Program-made: the position numbers and the translations under genes
NCBI RefSeq assembly: GCF_002980595.1
Contig: NZ_PVLQ01000007.1
Span: 1 to 64,000 of the forward strand
Reading direction: 5' to 3'
Origin: Malikia granosa
GTDB taxonomy: Bacteria > Pseudomonadota > Gammaproteobacteria > Burkholderiales > Burkholderiaceae_C
Length of the DNA: 64,000 bases
Part shown: positions 1-11,275 of the stretch, in pieces
How the letters are laid out: each line of letters begins with the position of its first letter
Position numbering within the stretch: the first letter of the stretch is position 1
The notes under the pieces: generated by a model
The model's input: only the letters and a program-made list of their open reading frames with translations
Database searches by the model: none
Told to the model about the DNA's origin: nothing

Positions 1-690
1 AAGTTCGCTGTCGCGAGCGGGTTTGCGCCGTTCATCAGCCACAGCGCAACCTCGCCGCTGTCCTTGACCCAGCGCAGGTCGGCCTTGCCGTCGCCGTTGA
101 AGTCACCCGCGGCGTCGACCAGCTTCCAGCCCGCATAGGGCCCGCGATCGACGATCGAGGTCACGTTCAATCCATCCATGGTCCAGACCGATACTGCGCC
201 GTTGGCATTGGTCCACAGCAGGTCGGTCTTGCCGTCGCCGTTGAAATCCCGGCTGCCGTCCTTCACGCTCCAGCCATTGAAGGGACCGAAGTTCGCTGTC
301 GCGAGCGGGCTTGCGCCGTTCATCAGCCACAGCGACACTTCGCCGCTGTCCTTGACCCAGCGCAGGTCCGCCTTGCCATCGCCGTTGTAGTCACCCGCGG
401 CATCGACCAGCTTCCAGCCCGCATAGGGCCCGCGATCGACGATCGAGGTCGCGTTCAGTCCGTCCATGGTCCAGACCGATACCGCGCCGTTGGCATTGGT
501 CCACAACAGGTCGGTCTTGCCGTCGCCGTTGAAATCCCGGCTGCCGTCCTTCACGCCCCAGCCATTGAAGGGACCGAAATTCGCAGTCGCGGTCGGCACC
601 GTGCCGTTCATCAGCCACAGCGATACCTCGCCGCTGTCCTTGGTCCAGTGCAGGTCGGCCTTGCCGTCGCCGTTGAAGTCCTTGAACGCC
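1..690 (-). repeat. 288-bp tandem repeat encoding alternating 48-aa FG-GAP modules
   Basis: The same sequence recurs at 1, 289 and 577 (the aagttcgctgtcgcg block and its variants), a period of 288 bp. Copies 1 and 2 are nearly identical; the third is more diverged and breaks off at ~690. Each unit contains two 144-bp halves, one ending in WLMNG and the other in WTMDG. The array continues past the left edge, so the copy number is unknown. Confidence 0.9.
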
Positions 691-3461
691 GTGCCATGCG
701 CGGCCTTGAGCTGATCGGAAAAGCGCAGGACCTCGATGCCGCTCAGGGTATCCGTGCCATCGTCACCATCGCTCAAGTCGGTGTCCTTGACCACCCAACT
801 GCCATTGCCCTGGTTCGTGATCCCGTAGCCAGCGAACCTGCCCGAGAACACCACCTCGTCCTTGCCCAGGCCACCGTCAATCTGGTCGCTGCCCGCCGAT
901 GCCACGATCGTGTCATTGCCAGCACCGCCGGCCAGCGTGTCGTTGCCCGCACCGCCATCAAGCTTGTTGGCGCTGCCATTCCCGGTCAGGCTATCGCTGA
1001 ACTCACTGCCCCGGATCGCTTCGATGCCAATCAGCTGATCGATGCCATCCGCGCCGGTCGCCTGGCCGGTAGACAGGTCCACCGACACCGCGCCCGTCGC
1101 GTTGCGGTAGTCGGTCCAGTCGAAACCTGCCCCGCCATCGAGCGTGTCGTTGCCTTGCATGCCACGCAGGAAATTGTTGCCCGCGTCACCTGTCAGGCTG
1201 TCGTTGTAGTTACTGCCACGGATGTTCTCGATGCTGGTGAGCTGGTCGGTGCCGTCGGCACCAGTCGCCTGATTCTGGGCCAGAGACAGGTTGACCGCCA
1301 CCGCACCCAGCGCACTCCGGTAGTCCGCCCAGTCGGAACCTGCACCGCCATCGAGCCTGTCATCGCCCTGCATCCCGCGCAGCCAGTTGTCGCCCGCGTC
1401 GCCCACCAGCTGATCGGCGTAATTGCTGCCACGCACCCTCTCGATGCTGATGAGCTGGTCATTTCCGTCCGCACCACTCGCCTGGCCTTTGGAGAGCTCC
1501 ACCGTCACCGAACCCGCCGCGTTGCGATAGTCAGCCCAGTCGAAACCGGCACCGCCATCAAGCCTGTCGTCGCCTTGTCCGCCCTGCAGGAAGTTGTCGG
1601 CCGCATCGCCCGTCAACTGGTCACTGAATCGGCTACCACGAATATGCTCAATACCGACGAGCTTGTCACTGCCATCCCCGGTCGCCTGATTGAGCGACAG
1701 GTTCACGGTCACGGCACTCGAAGCATTGGCGTAAAACGCCCAGTCGTCGATTCCAGCGCCGCCGTCAAGCGTGTCATCGCCGGCACCGCCATCGAGCGTG
1801 TCGTCGCCTGCACCGCCATAGAGCAGATCATTACCCGCCCAGCCGTTGAGCATGTCGTGGCCCGCGCCACCCAGCAACGCATCATTGCCATCCGTGCCAT
1901 TGAGCAAGTCTGAGGCGTCGGTGCCGGTCTGCACGCTGGTCACATTGACGGCAGTCAGGGTGCCGGTCTTGACATCCAGCAGCAGGTGTTGCTGGCTGCC
2001 GTTGTAACCATCAACGGTCACAATCGCTTGCTCACCGGCTCCGTTGATGTCCTTTATGTCTCCTGCCAGCTCGGTACTCTTGCTCACCGTGCCGTTGGCC
2101 TCGATACGGCTGAGGTACTGTGCACCGTTGCCGGTAGTCATGTCGAACAGGGCACTCCAGACGAACGCTCCCTGGTCACCCGCCGCGAGCAAGCTGGCGG
2201 ATAAATAGCCTTTGATGATCTCGATCTTGCCGTTGCTGGAACTGGCATCCCCGGGCAGCTGAGCCAGGGTGTACTGCGCCACCTGGAGCACGTCTGGCGC
2301 ACCGACCAGGGTATTGAGCGGCGTGCCGTCCGACGCATTGGCCAGCACGCTGGCGACCTTGTCGAGCGCGATCTTGTAGATCGTGACGCCGCCTGACTGC
2401 TGCTGGAGAGCTGAAACGCTGCCGGCACTGCCAGTGAAGGTCACATCCAGCTGTTGGAAATAGGCATAGCCGTCATCAGGGCTATCCAGACTGCGCAGGC
2501 CCAGACCCGTTGCGCTCGAAAATGCCTTGTCGACCACGACCTGGCCATTCTTGACGACCAGCCAGCGTTCGTAGCCGACATTGAGGACCTCGCTGGAGAA
2601 ATCGGCAGTGGCACGAACCAACAGGCTGCCGTCGGGCAGGCGATAGTCCTGCTCGAGAGAAAACTTGTCGGGCTTGACGGGCCAGGCAAGTCCCAGCAGA
2701 TCATAAGCATAACTGCCGTCACGAACAACGCTCTGATTAGCCTTGACCAGATCGCTGACACCCCAGAAATCAGAATTCAAAACCGGGACCCATTGCGTGC
2801 TGCCAGTCGCAAGCTTGTAATAGCTGCTCAATTGCGTGCTGCTGCTCCAGGCGTTCAGCCAGAGCGCGCCATCGGCGACAAAGATATTCCCGTACCAGTC
2901 ACCCGCCGGCAAGGCAACACCGCTGAGGCTTGCCGCTCCCGTCGACTTGTCGATCACATAAAGCGAATTGACCGTCGGGTTGCCCCAGGTATGGGTCACC
3001 AGATAGCCGTCAGCGGTCGCTGTCGGTGGCGTATAGCCGTAAACGCTGGACCAGTTGGCACCCGCAGGCAAGGTGAAGAACTGGGTGGCAGAGCTGTTGG
3101 AAATCGTCGCATCGGTGGTCGACAGGCCGTAGTCATAAGCCTTGACTACCAGCCCTGACCCGGTTGCCGTAGTTGCGAAGGTACCAATATGGAAAGTGGT
3201 GTCCGAGGCGATCGAGGGCAGCAGGTATTCGTTGCTGGCGAGCGCGCGTTTGCCCAGCACCGTACCCGTTTCCAGGTCGACCACGCACAGCTCGTTAAGC
3301 GCTCCGTTCGCTCCCCATCCCTGCAACTGCAGCACCGCCGTATTGAAGCGGCTGACCTCCAGTGCGGTCCACCCGGTATTCCAGTTGCCCTCGGGCAGGT
3401 TTCCGATCGTGACTTGCGTGTTGCCGTTGTTACCGTAAACGGACAGTGTGACTTGTGCCAT
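1..3461 (-). CDS. RTX/FG-GAP repeat protein, C-terminus cut by window edge
   Basis: An open frame from ATG at 3461 runs without a stop to base 1, giving 1153 visible codons. The first ~520 residues are a Ser/Thr/Gly-rich region with no recognised family and no classical signal peptide. Residues ~521-572 carry glycine-rich GGAGxD-type nonapeptides typical of calcium-binding RTX proteins. Residues ~573-820 hold four copies of a 69-71 residue unit (DWADYR...GATGADG...IRGSxxxD) that each end in another GGAG motif, followed by more RTX nonapeptides. From residue ~924, 48-residue DFNGDGKxDLxW units (FG-GAP/VCBS-like) alternate to the window edge. RTX proteins without a Sec signal are normally exported by type I secretion and fold on binding calcium outside the cell. 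Adhesin or S-layer-like roles are possible but not shown. A weak GGAA precedes the start. Confidence 0.85.
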   Translation of the reverse strand, partial: MAQVTLSVYGNNGNTQVTIGNLPEGNWNTGWTALEVSRFNTAVLQLQGWGANGALNELCVVDLETGTVLGKRALASNEYLLPSIASDTTFHIGTFATTATGSGLVVKAYDYGLSTTDATISNSSATQFFTLPAGANWSSVYGYTPPTATADGYLVTHTWGNPTVNSLYVIDKSTGAASLSGVALPAGDWYGNIFVADGALWLNAWSSSTQLSSYYKLATGSTQWVPVLNSDFWGVSDLVKANQSVVRDGSYAYDLLGLAWPVKPDKFSLEQDYRLPDGSLLVRATADFSSEVLNVGYERWLVVKNGQVVVDKAFSSATGLGLRSLDSPDDGYAYFQQLDVTFTGSAGSVSALQQQSGGVTIYKIALDKVASVLANASDGTPLNTLVGAPDVLQVAQYTLAQLPGDASSSNGKIEIIKGYLSASLLAAGDQGAFVWSALFDMTTGNGAQYLSRIEANGTVSKSTELAGDIKDINGAGEQAIVTVDGYNGSQQHLLLDVKTGTLTAVNVTSVQTGTDASDLLNGTDGNDALLGGAGHDMLNGWAGNDLLYGGAGDDTLDGGAGDDTLDGGAGIDDWAFYANASSAVTVNLSLNQATGDGSDKLVGIEHIRGSRFSDQLTGDAADNFLQGGQGDDRLDGGAGFDWADYRNAAGSVTVELSKGQASGADGNDQLISIERVRGSNYADQLVGDAGDNWLRGMQGDDRLDGGAGSDWADYRSALGAVAVNLSLAQNQATGADGTDQLTSIENIRGSNYNDSLTGDAGNNFLRGMQGNDTLDGGAGFDWTDYRNATGAVSVDLSTGQATGADGIDQLIGIEAIRGSEFSDSLTGNGSANKLDGGAGNDTLAGGAGNDTIVASAGSDQIDGGLGKDEVVFSGRFAGYGITNQGNGSWVVKDTDLSDGDDGTDTLSGIEVLRFSDQLKAAHGTAFKDFNGDGKADLHWTKDSGEVSLWLMNGTVPTATANFGPFNGWGVKDGSRDFNGDGKTDLLWTNANGAVSVWTMDGLNATSIVDRGPYAGWKLVDAAGDYNGDGKADLRWVKDSGEVSLWLMNGASPLATANFGPFNGWSVKDGSRDFNGDGKTDLLWTNANGAVSVWTMDGLNVTSIVDRGPYAGWKLVDAAGDFNGDGKADLRWVKDSGEVALWLMNGANPLATAN
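1000..1760 (-). repeat. Four ~207-bp repeats inside the RTX gene
   Basis: The codons for the D-W-A-D-Y-like motif recur at about 1107, 1320, 1527 and 1734, with spacings of 213, 207 and about 207 bases. Each repeat encodes 69-71 residues ending in LDGGAG. The 6-base difference reflects a two-residue insertion in one copy. Sequence identity is lower than in the 288-bp array, which suggests an older expansion. Confidence 0.8.
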
Positions 3462-3608
3462 GGCTTGATTCCAGTTTCACTCCGGCCTTGGGGCAGGCCA
3501 ATAATAAGGCGGCTCATTGACCCGATGGGCAGCGAGATCAAGCTCAGGAACGGCCCGTCGATCAAGCGGGGGATATTCGATCGCTTGCCGTTCGCCTCGC
3601 TGAAAAAA

Positions 3609-3614
3609 TTATAC
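3609..3614 (-). promoter_or_regulatory. Possible -10 element for the RTX gene
   Basis: A perfect TATAAT reads on the minus strand about 148 bases before the RTX start codon, just after the ABC transporter stop. I see no good -35 hexamer at 16-18 bases, so the call rests on the -10 alone. Confidence 0.25.
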
Positions 3615-3632
3615 GCACGCCAGGCTGGACCA

Positions 3633-5516
<1,884 letters not shown>

Positions 5517-5520
5517 GACC

Positions 5521-6747
5521 TTAATCAGCCTGGCGACGCAGGAAGGCCGGGATCTCGATGTCGTCCATGCCGCCAGCCGACAGCGCATCGACGCGCGAGG
5601 CGGCCGTGGTGCGGTCGGTCGGCTTGCGCCAGATGCTGGGCACGCCAAGGTCGCCACCGGCCAGACTGGCCGCGCCACCCAGGCCCGAATGGCCGCTGGG
5701 CTGGCGGAAGTCGGGCAGCACGAAGGGGTCGGTGCCGGTGCGCACGCCGGGCTGGCTCTGGACCACGGTCAGCGGCTGGCGCTCGGCCTGGCGGTTCAGG
5801 CCGGTCGCGACCACGGTGACGCGGATCGCGTCGCCGAGCGACTCGTCGTAGGCAGTGCCGTAGATCACATGGGCGTCGGGCGAGGCGAAGGCACGGATGG
5901 TGTTCATCGCGACCTTGGACTCGGCCAGCTTGAGCGAGCCCTTGCCGGCGCTGATCAGCACCAGCACGCCCTTGGCGCCGCGCATGTCGACGCCCTCGAG
6001 CAGCGGGCAGGCGACGGCCTGCTCGGCGGCGATGCGGGCGCGGTCCGGACCGCTGGCGACCGCGGTGCCCATCATGGCCTTGCCGGGTTCGCCCATCACG
6101 GTGCGCACGTCCTCGAAGTCGACGTTGACCATGGCCTCGACGTTGATGATCTCGGCGATGCCGCCGACGGCGTTCTTGAGCACGTCGTTGGCCTCGGCGA
6201 AGGCCTCGTCCTGGCTGACATCGTCACCCATGACCTCGAGCAGCTTGTCGTTGAGCACGACGATCAGCGAGTCGACGTTGGACTCGAGCTCGGCCAGGCC
6301 GGCTTCGGCGTTGTCGGTGCGGCGCTTGCCTTCCCAGTCGAAGGGCTTGGTCACCACGCCCACGGTCAGGATGCCCATTTCCTTGGCCAGCTTGGCGATC
6401 AGCGGCGCGGCGCCAGTGCCGGTACCGCCGCCCATGCCGGCGGTGATGAAGAGCATGTGCGCGCCCTCGATCGCGGCGCGGATGTCGGACTCGGCCATCT
6501 CGGCGGCGATGCGGCCCTTCTCGGGCTTGCTGCCGGCGCCCAGGCCGGACTGGCCGAGCTGGATCACGCGGTGGGCCGCGGTCTTGTTGAGCGCCTGCGC
6601 ATCGGTGTTGGCGCAGATGAACTCGACGCCTTGCACCTGGCAGCGGATCATGTGATCGACCGCATTGCTGCCACCGCCACCGACACCGATCACCTTGATC
6701 TGGGTGCCCCGGTTGAACTCCTCGACTTCAATCATCTCGATGCTCAT
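5521..6747 (-). CDS. ftsZ: Cell division protein FtsZ
   Basis: Tubulin-like GTPase of 408 residues that polymerises into the Z-ring at midcell. The glycine-rich nucleotide-binding start GVGGGGSNAV (~21-30) and the tubulin signature GGGTGTG (~106-112) are intact. The variable linker (~320-390) leads to the C-terminal peptide DDIEIPAFLRRQ, the usual docking site for FtsA and ZipA. The ATG at 6747 has a strong AAGGAG seven bases upstream, so the longer in-frame extension is rejected. It lies 71 bases after ftsA. The next gene begins within five bases of its stop, suggesting co-translation. Confidence 0.98.
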   Translation of the reverse strand: MSIEMIEVEEFNRGTQIKVIGVGGGGSNAVDHMIRCQVQGVEFICANTDAQALNKTAAHRVIQLGQSGLGAGSKPEKGRIAAEMAESDIRAAIEGAHMLFITAGMGGGTGTGAAPLIAKLAKEMGILTVGVVTKPFDWEGKRRTDNAEAGLAELESNVDSLIVVLNDKLLEVMGDDVSQDEAFAEANDVLKNAVGGIAEIINVEAMVNVDFEDVRTVMGEPGKAMMGTAVASGPDRARIAAEQAVACPLLEGVDMRGAKGVLVLISAGKGSLKLAESKVAMNTIRAFASPDAHVIYGTAYDESLGDAIRVTVVATGLNRQAERQPLTVVQSQPGVRTGTDPFVLPDFRQPSGHSGLGGAASLAGGDLGVPSIWRKPTDRTTAASRVDALSAGGMDDIEIPAFLRRQAD

Positions 6748-6818
6748 GTCACTACTCCTTAAATGCCGTTTGAACCTGAAACTAGAACCACCCAAAAAAC
6801 ACCAGCCTGAGCGCCCGC

Positions 6819-8048
6819 TCAGAAGTTACCGACAAACCAATCCTTGATCCGGCTCAGCGTGCCCTGGACCGAACCGGTCTTCTGCGCCACCTTGTGACCA
6901 CGCAGGCGGTCCAGCCTGGCCTGCTCAAGCAGGCCCATGGCAGTCGCCGAGCGCGGCTGCGCGACCATGTCGCTGAGCGCACCGGCGTACTGGGGCAGGC
7001 CGCGGCGCACCGGCTTGAGGAAGATGTCCTCGCCGAGCTCGACCATGCCCGGCATGACCGAGCTGCCGCCGGTCAGCACGATGCCCGACGACAACAGCTC
7101 CTCGTGGCCCGACTCGCGGATCACCTGCTGCACCAGCGCGAAGATTTCCTCCACCCGCGGCTCGATCACGCCCGAGAGCGCCTGGCGGCTCAGCATGCGC
7201 GGCGCGCGGTCGCCCAGGCCGGGCACCTCGACCCGATGCTCGGGATCGGCCAGCAGCTGCTTGGCGCAGCCATGCTCGACCTTGATCTCCTCGGCATCCT
7301 TGGTCGGGGTGCGCAGCGCCATCGCGATATCGCTCGTGATCAGGTCGCCAGCGATCGGGATCACCGCGGTATGGCGGATCGCGCCGCCCGAATAGATCGC
7401 GACATCGGTGGTGCCGGCGCCGATGTCGACCAGCGCGACACCGAGCTCCTTCTCGTCCTCGGTCAGCACGGCGTGGCTGGAGGCGAGCGGGTTGAGCATC
7501 AGCCGGTCGACCTCGAGGCCGCAGCGACGCACGCATTTCATGATGTTCTCGGCCGCGCTCTGGGCCCCGGTCACGATGTGGACCCGGGCGTCGAGGCGGA
7601 TGCCGCTCATGCCGATCGGCTCCTTGACCTCGTGGCCGTCGATGATGAATTCCTGCGGCTCGGCCAGCAGCAGGCGCTGGTCGTTCGGGATGTTGATCGC
7701 CTTGGCGGCCTCGACCACCCGCGTGACATCGGCCGGCATGACCTCGCGGTCCTTGATCGGCACCATGCCGCTCGAGTTGGTGCCGCGGATATGGCTGCCG
7801 GTGATGCCGGTGTAGACGCGCGCGATATGGCAGTCGGCCATCAGCTCGGCCTCTTTCAGCGCCTGCTGGATGCTCGCGACCGTGGCGTCGATGTTGACCA
7901 CCACGCCGCGCTTGAGGCCGTTGCTCGGCGCGACGCCGAGCCCGGCGAGCTTGAGCTGTCCGTCGGCCTGGACCTCGGCAACCAGCGCCATGATCTTGGC
8001 GGTGCCGATGTCGAGTCCGACCACGATGTCTTTCTGTTCCTTGGCCAT
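6819..8048 (-). CDS. ftsA: Cell division protein FtsA
   Basis: Actin-fold ATPase of 409 residues that tethers FtsZ to the membrane and recruits later divisome proteins. The N-terminus (KDIVVGLDIGTAKIMALV) is the first phosphate-binding motif, and VDIGAGTTDVAIYSGG is the second; LTGGSSVMPGM is the adenosine motif. The last ~15 residues (ISRIKDWFVGNF-like) form the amphipathic membrane-targeting helix expected of FtsA. GAGG lies upstream of the ATG. It sits 15 bases after ftsQ in the canonical ftsQ-ftsA-ftsZ order. Confidence 0.98.
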   Translation of the reverse strand: MAKEQKDIVVGLDIGTAKIMALVAEVQADGQLKLAGLGVAPSNGLKRGVVVNIDATVASIQQALKEAELMADCHIARVYTGITGSHIRGTNSSGMVPIKDREVMPADVTRVVEAAKAINIPNDQRLLLAEPQEFIIDGHEVKEPIGMSGIRLDARVHIVTGAQSAAENIMKCVRRCGLEVDRLMLNPLASSHAVLTEDEKELGVALVDIGAGTTDVAIYSGGAIRHTAVIPIAGDLITSDIAMALRTPTKDAEEIKVEHGCAKQLLADPEHRVEVPGLGDRAPRMLSRQALSGVIEPRVEEIFALVQQVIRESGHEELLSSGIVLTGGSSVMPGMVELGEDIFLKPVRRGLPQYAGALSDMVAQPRSATAMGLLEQARLDRLRGHKVAQKTGSVQGTLSRIKDWFVGNF

Positions 8049-8063
8049 TTGCTGTTGCCTCGA

Positions 8064-8876
8064 TTACTTTTTTCGGACCCGGGCAGCGAGCGCTGCCGCG
8101 GCCTTGTCGTCGCTGACGGTCTGGACGCCGCGCATGCGCACGGCATATCCGTCGGGGTAGCGCAGGTCGGCGGCCTCCAGGGCACGGCCGCCGTAGCGCG
8201 TCATCAGTTCGGGCAGGGTCGAGCTGAAGCGCTCGGCACGCGCCAGCAGCTCGGCCTCGCTGCCGCGACCGAGCTCGATCTGCGTGCCGCCAGCCAGCCG
8301 GGCCTGCCAATGGCCGCTGGCGCCGAGCTCGAGCTGGCTCAGCGGCTGGCCGAGCGGCTGCAGCACCGGCTGTAGCTGGCGGTAGAGCGCATAGACCCGG
8401 TCCGAGCCGCCTTCGGGGCCGACCAGCTCGGGCCAGCTCTCGGCCTGCGCATGGCCGGGGTCGGGATCGGCCTCGAACACCGCGCCCTGGCGGTTGACCA
8501 GCTTGCCGCCGCCGGCCTCGCCCCACCAGGCGACCGCCTCATGCTCCTGCAGCGTCACATGCAGGCGGTTCGGGAATTCGCGCCGCACCACGGCCTGGCG
8601 TACCCAGGGCAGGGTCTCGAACAGGCGCTTGACCTCCTGCAGGTCCAGCGTCAGGAAGCTGCCGCGCAATTGCGGTGCCAGGTAGGCGCGCACGCCCTCC
8701 TCGCTCTGGTGCTCGACCTCGCCATCGACGACGATGCGGCCCAGCGACCAGGACGGGTGATGCGCGACCCACCAGACCGCCGTGCCGAGCGCGGCCAGCG
8801 CCACGCTCAGGAACAGGGCGCTGGCCAGCCCGTTCATGATGCGGACGTCGAACGGCAGGGCAGAACGGCTTGCCAT
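8064..8876 (-). CDS. ftsQ: Cell division protein FtsQ
   Basis: A 270-residue bitopic membrane protein. A short cytoplasmic tail is followed by one hydrophobic helix (~residues 14-35, ALFLSVALAALGTAVWW), then a periplasmic POTRA-like domain (~residues 42-110) and the FtsQ beta domain. It forms the FtsQLB complex that links the early and late divisome. The start lies one base after the ddlB stop codon, so translation is very probably coupled. Length and membrane topology match the family. Confidence 0.96.
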   Translation of the reverse strand: MASRSALPFDVRIMNGLASALFLSVALAALGTAVWWVAHHPSWSLGRIVVDGEVEHQSEEGVRAYLAPQLRGSFLTLDLQEVKRLFETLPWVRQAVVRREFPNRLHVTLQEHEAVAWWGEAGGGKLVNRQGAVFEADPDPGHAQAESWPELVGPEGGSDRVYALYRQLQPVLQPLGQPLSQLELGASGHWQARLAGGTQIELGRGSEAELLARAERFSSTLPELMTRYGGRALEAADLRYPDGYAVRMRGVQTVSDDKAAAALAARVRKK

Positions 8877-8877
8877 C

Positions 8878-9855
8878 TCAGTCTCCGGTGCGCGCGGGCA
8901 GCGGGTTGTCCAGGCTGGCCGAGGCCAGCAGCTGCAGGCAGAGCTGCTCGTAGCTCATGCCGGTCGCACGCGCCGACATCGGCACCAGCGAATGGCTGGT
9001 CATGCCGGGCGAGGTGTTGATCTCGAGCAGGTAGGGCTGGCGCGTGCGGGCGTCGATCATGACGTCGGCGCGCGCCCAGCCGCGGCAGCCCAGGGTGCGG
9101 AAGGCCCTGAGCACCAGCGCCTGGATCGCGGCTTCCTCGCCTGCGGGCAGGTCGCAGGGCACGATGTAATGGGTGTCGTCGGTGAAGTACTTGTGCTCGT
9201 AGTCGTAGTTGCCGTCGGGCGCGACGATGTGGATCACCGGCAGCGCGCGCGCCTGCGCGCCCGTGCCGAGCACCGGGCAGGTGACCTCGTCGCCGGCGAC
9301 GAACTGCTCGCACAGCACCTCGGGGTCGTGGCGCGCGGCCAGCGCATAGGCCTGGGCGCATTGCGCGGGGTCGGTGACCTTGCTCAGGCCCAGGCTGGAG
9401 CCCTCGCGCGCGGGCTTGACGATCATCGGCGCGCCGAGCTCGGCCAGCGCCGCGACCGTCTGCTCGACGCTGTCGACCTGGCGCCAGGCCGGCGTCGAGA
9501 GGCCCTCGGCCAGCCAGATGCGCTTGGTCATGATCTTGTCCATCGCGACGCTGGAGGCCAGCACGCCGGAGCCGGTGTAGGGAATGCCCATCAGCTCGAG
9601 CGCGCCCTGGACCGTGCCGTCCTCGCCGAAGCGACCATGCAGGGCGATGAAGGCGCGATCAAAGCCTTCGCGCTTCAAGTCGCCGAGGTCGCGTTGCGCC
9701 GGGTCGAAGGCCTGGGCATCGACGCCCTGGGACAGCAGCGCGGCCAGCACGCCCTGGCCCGACATCAGCGAGACCGCGCGCTCGGCCGAATGGCCGCCCG
9801 TCAGCACGGCGACCTTGCCCATGGCCTTGGGATCAATCACAGCGGTCGTGCTCAT
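8878..9855 (-). CDS. ddlB: D-alanine--D-alanine ligase
   Basis: ATP-grasp enzyme of 325 residues that joins two D-alanines for the MurF step. Recognisable blocks are [16 protein letters not shown] at the N-terminus, [25 protein letters not shown] (ATP-binding) and [17 protein letters not shown] (Mg2+ and substrate site). The ATG overlaps the murC stop codon (ATGA) and is preceded by a strong AGGAGG, which fixes the start. It acts in the cytoplasm as part of the continuous dcw operon. Confidence 0.98.
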   Translation of the reverse strand: MSTTAVIDPKAMGKVAVLTGGHSAERAVSLMSGQGVLAALLSQGVDAQAFDPAQRDLGDLKREGFDRAFIALHGRFGEDGTVQGALELMGIPYTGSGVLASSVAMDKIMTKRIWLAEGLSTPAWRQVDSVEQTVAALAELGAPMIVKPAREGSSLGLSKVTDPAQCAQAYALAARHDPEVLCEQFVAGDEVTCPVLGTGAQARALPVIHIVAPDGNYDYEHKYFTDDTHYIVPCDLPAGEEAAIQALVLRAFRTLGCRGWARADVMIDARTRQPYLLEINTSPGMTSHSLVPMSARATGMSYEQLCLQLLASASLDNPLPARTGD

Positions 9856-11273
9856 GCGACCTCCTGGCGGTTGGCGGCAGCGGCCAGCGCCACCACCTGG
9901 GCCGGCACCGCGCCGATCGAGCCCGCACCCATGCAGAGCAGGACATCGCCGTCGCGCGCGTTGTCGAGCAGGGCCTGCGGCATGGCGCCGATCGGGTCGA
10001 CGAACACCGGCTCGACCTTGCCCGCGACGCGCAGCGCGCGCGCCAGGGCGCGGCCGTCGGCGGCGACCACCGGTGCCTCGCCGGCGGCATAGACCTCGGC
10101 CAGCAGCACCGCATCGGCCTGTCCGATGACCTTGACGAAATCCTCGAAGCAGTCGCGGGTGCGGCTGTAGCGGTGCGGCTGGAAGGCCAGCAGCAGGCGC
10201 CGGCCCGGGAAGGCGCCACGCGCGGCGGCCAGCGTGGCCGCCATCTCGACCGGGTGGTGACCATAGTCGTCGACCAGGGTCGCCTGGCCGCCGCCAGGCA
10301 GCGCGACCTCGCCGTAGCGCTGGAAGCGCCGGCCCACGCCCTTGAACTGGGCCAGCGCCTCGAGCAGCGCGGCATCGGGCACGCCGAGCTCGACCGCGAC
10401 CGCGATCGCGGCCAGCGCGTTGAGCACATTGTGCTGGCCCGGCAGGTTCAGCACCACCTCGAGGTCGGGCAGCTGGATGCCGTTGCGGCGCTGGACGCGG
10501 AAATGCATCTGGCCATCGACGGCGCGGATGTCGAGCGCGCGCACCTGCGCGTCCTCGGCGGTGCCGTAGCTGGTGATCGGCCGCTCGATGCGCGGCAGCA
10601 GCTCGCGGATCACCGGATCGTCGATGCAGACCACTGCCGCGCCGTAGAAGGGCATGTGGTGCAGGAACTCGACGAAGGCGTCCTTGAGCTTGCCGAAGTC
10701 ATGGCCGTAGGTCTCCATGTGGTCGGCGTCGATGTTGGTGACGACGGCCAGCACCGGCAGCAGCTTGAGGAAGGAGGCATCGGACTCGTCGGCCTCGACC
10801 ACGATGTAGTCGCCCGAACCGAGGCGCGCATTGGCGCCAGCGCTGTTGAGCCGGCCGCCGATGACGAAGGTCGGATCGAAGTCGGCCGCCGCCAGCACGC
10901 TCGCGACCAGGCTGGTGGTGGTGGTCTTGCCGTGGGTGCCGGCTATCGCGACCCCCTTCTTCATGCGCATCAGCTCGGCCAGCATGACCGCGCGCGGCAC
11001 CACCGGGATCAGCTTGGCGCGCGCGGCCAGCACCTCGGGGTTGTCGGCCTTGACCGCGGTCGAGGTCACGATGCAGTCCGCGCCCTCGATGTAGGCGGCA
11101 TTGTGGCCCTGGTGCACGCGGGCGCCGAGCTCGATCAGGCGGCGCGTGACGGCGCTGTCGCCGAGGTCGCTGCCCGAGATGCGGTAGCCCAGGTTGAGCA
11201 GCACCTCGGCGATGCCGCTCATGCCGGCGCCGCCGATGCCGACGAAATGGATATGCCGGATGGCATGTTTCAT
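9852..11273 (-). CDS. murC: UDP-N-acetylmuramate--L-alanine ligase
   Basis: First of the four Mur ligases (473 residues): it adds L-alanine to UDP-MurNAc using ATP. The UDP-binding loop [12 protein letters not shown] (~9-20) is followed by the P-loop GTHGKTTT (~112-119), the central [10 protein letters not shown] block and the C-terminal DDYGHHPVE motif characteristic of MurC. The start lies two bases after the murG stop. The 3' end overlaps ddlB by four bases. Confidence 0.98.
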   Translation of the reverse strand: MKHAIRHIHFVGIGGAGMSGIAEVLLNLGYRISGSDLGDSAVTRRLIELGARVHQGHNAAYIEGADCIVTSTAVKADNPEVLAARAKLIPVVPRAVMLAELMRMKKGVAIAGTHGKTTTTSLVASVLAAADFDPTFVIGGRLNSAGANARLGSGDYIVVEADESDASFLKLLPVLAVVTNIDADHMETYGHDFGKLKDAFVEFLHHMPFYGAAVVCIDDPVIRELLPRIERPITSYGTAEDAQVRALDIRAVDGQMHFRVQRRNGIQLPDLEVVLNLPGQHNVLNALAAIAVAVELGVPDAALLEALAQFKGVGRRFQRYGEVALPGGGQATLVDDYGHHPVEMAATLAAARGAFPGRRLLLAFQPHRYSRTRDCFEDFVKVIGQADAVLLAEVYAAGEAPVVAADGRALARALRVAGKVEPVFVDPIGAMPQALLDNARDGDVLLCMGAGSIGAVPAQVVALAAAANRQEVA

Positions 11274-11275
11274 GT

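Noticed and set aside
1..1760. CRISPR-like or mobile-element origin of the repeats at the left edge
   Set aside because: The repeats are contiguous, in frame and encode protein modules; there are no unique spacers, inverted repeats or transposase.
648..1913. A 421-codon open frame on the plus strand through the RTX repeats
   Set aside because: It is the complement of repetitive coding sequence and repeats with the same period; no start signal or family is seen.
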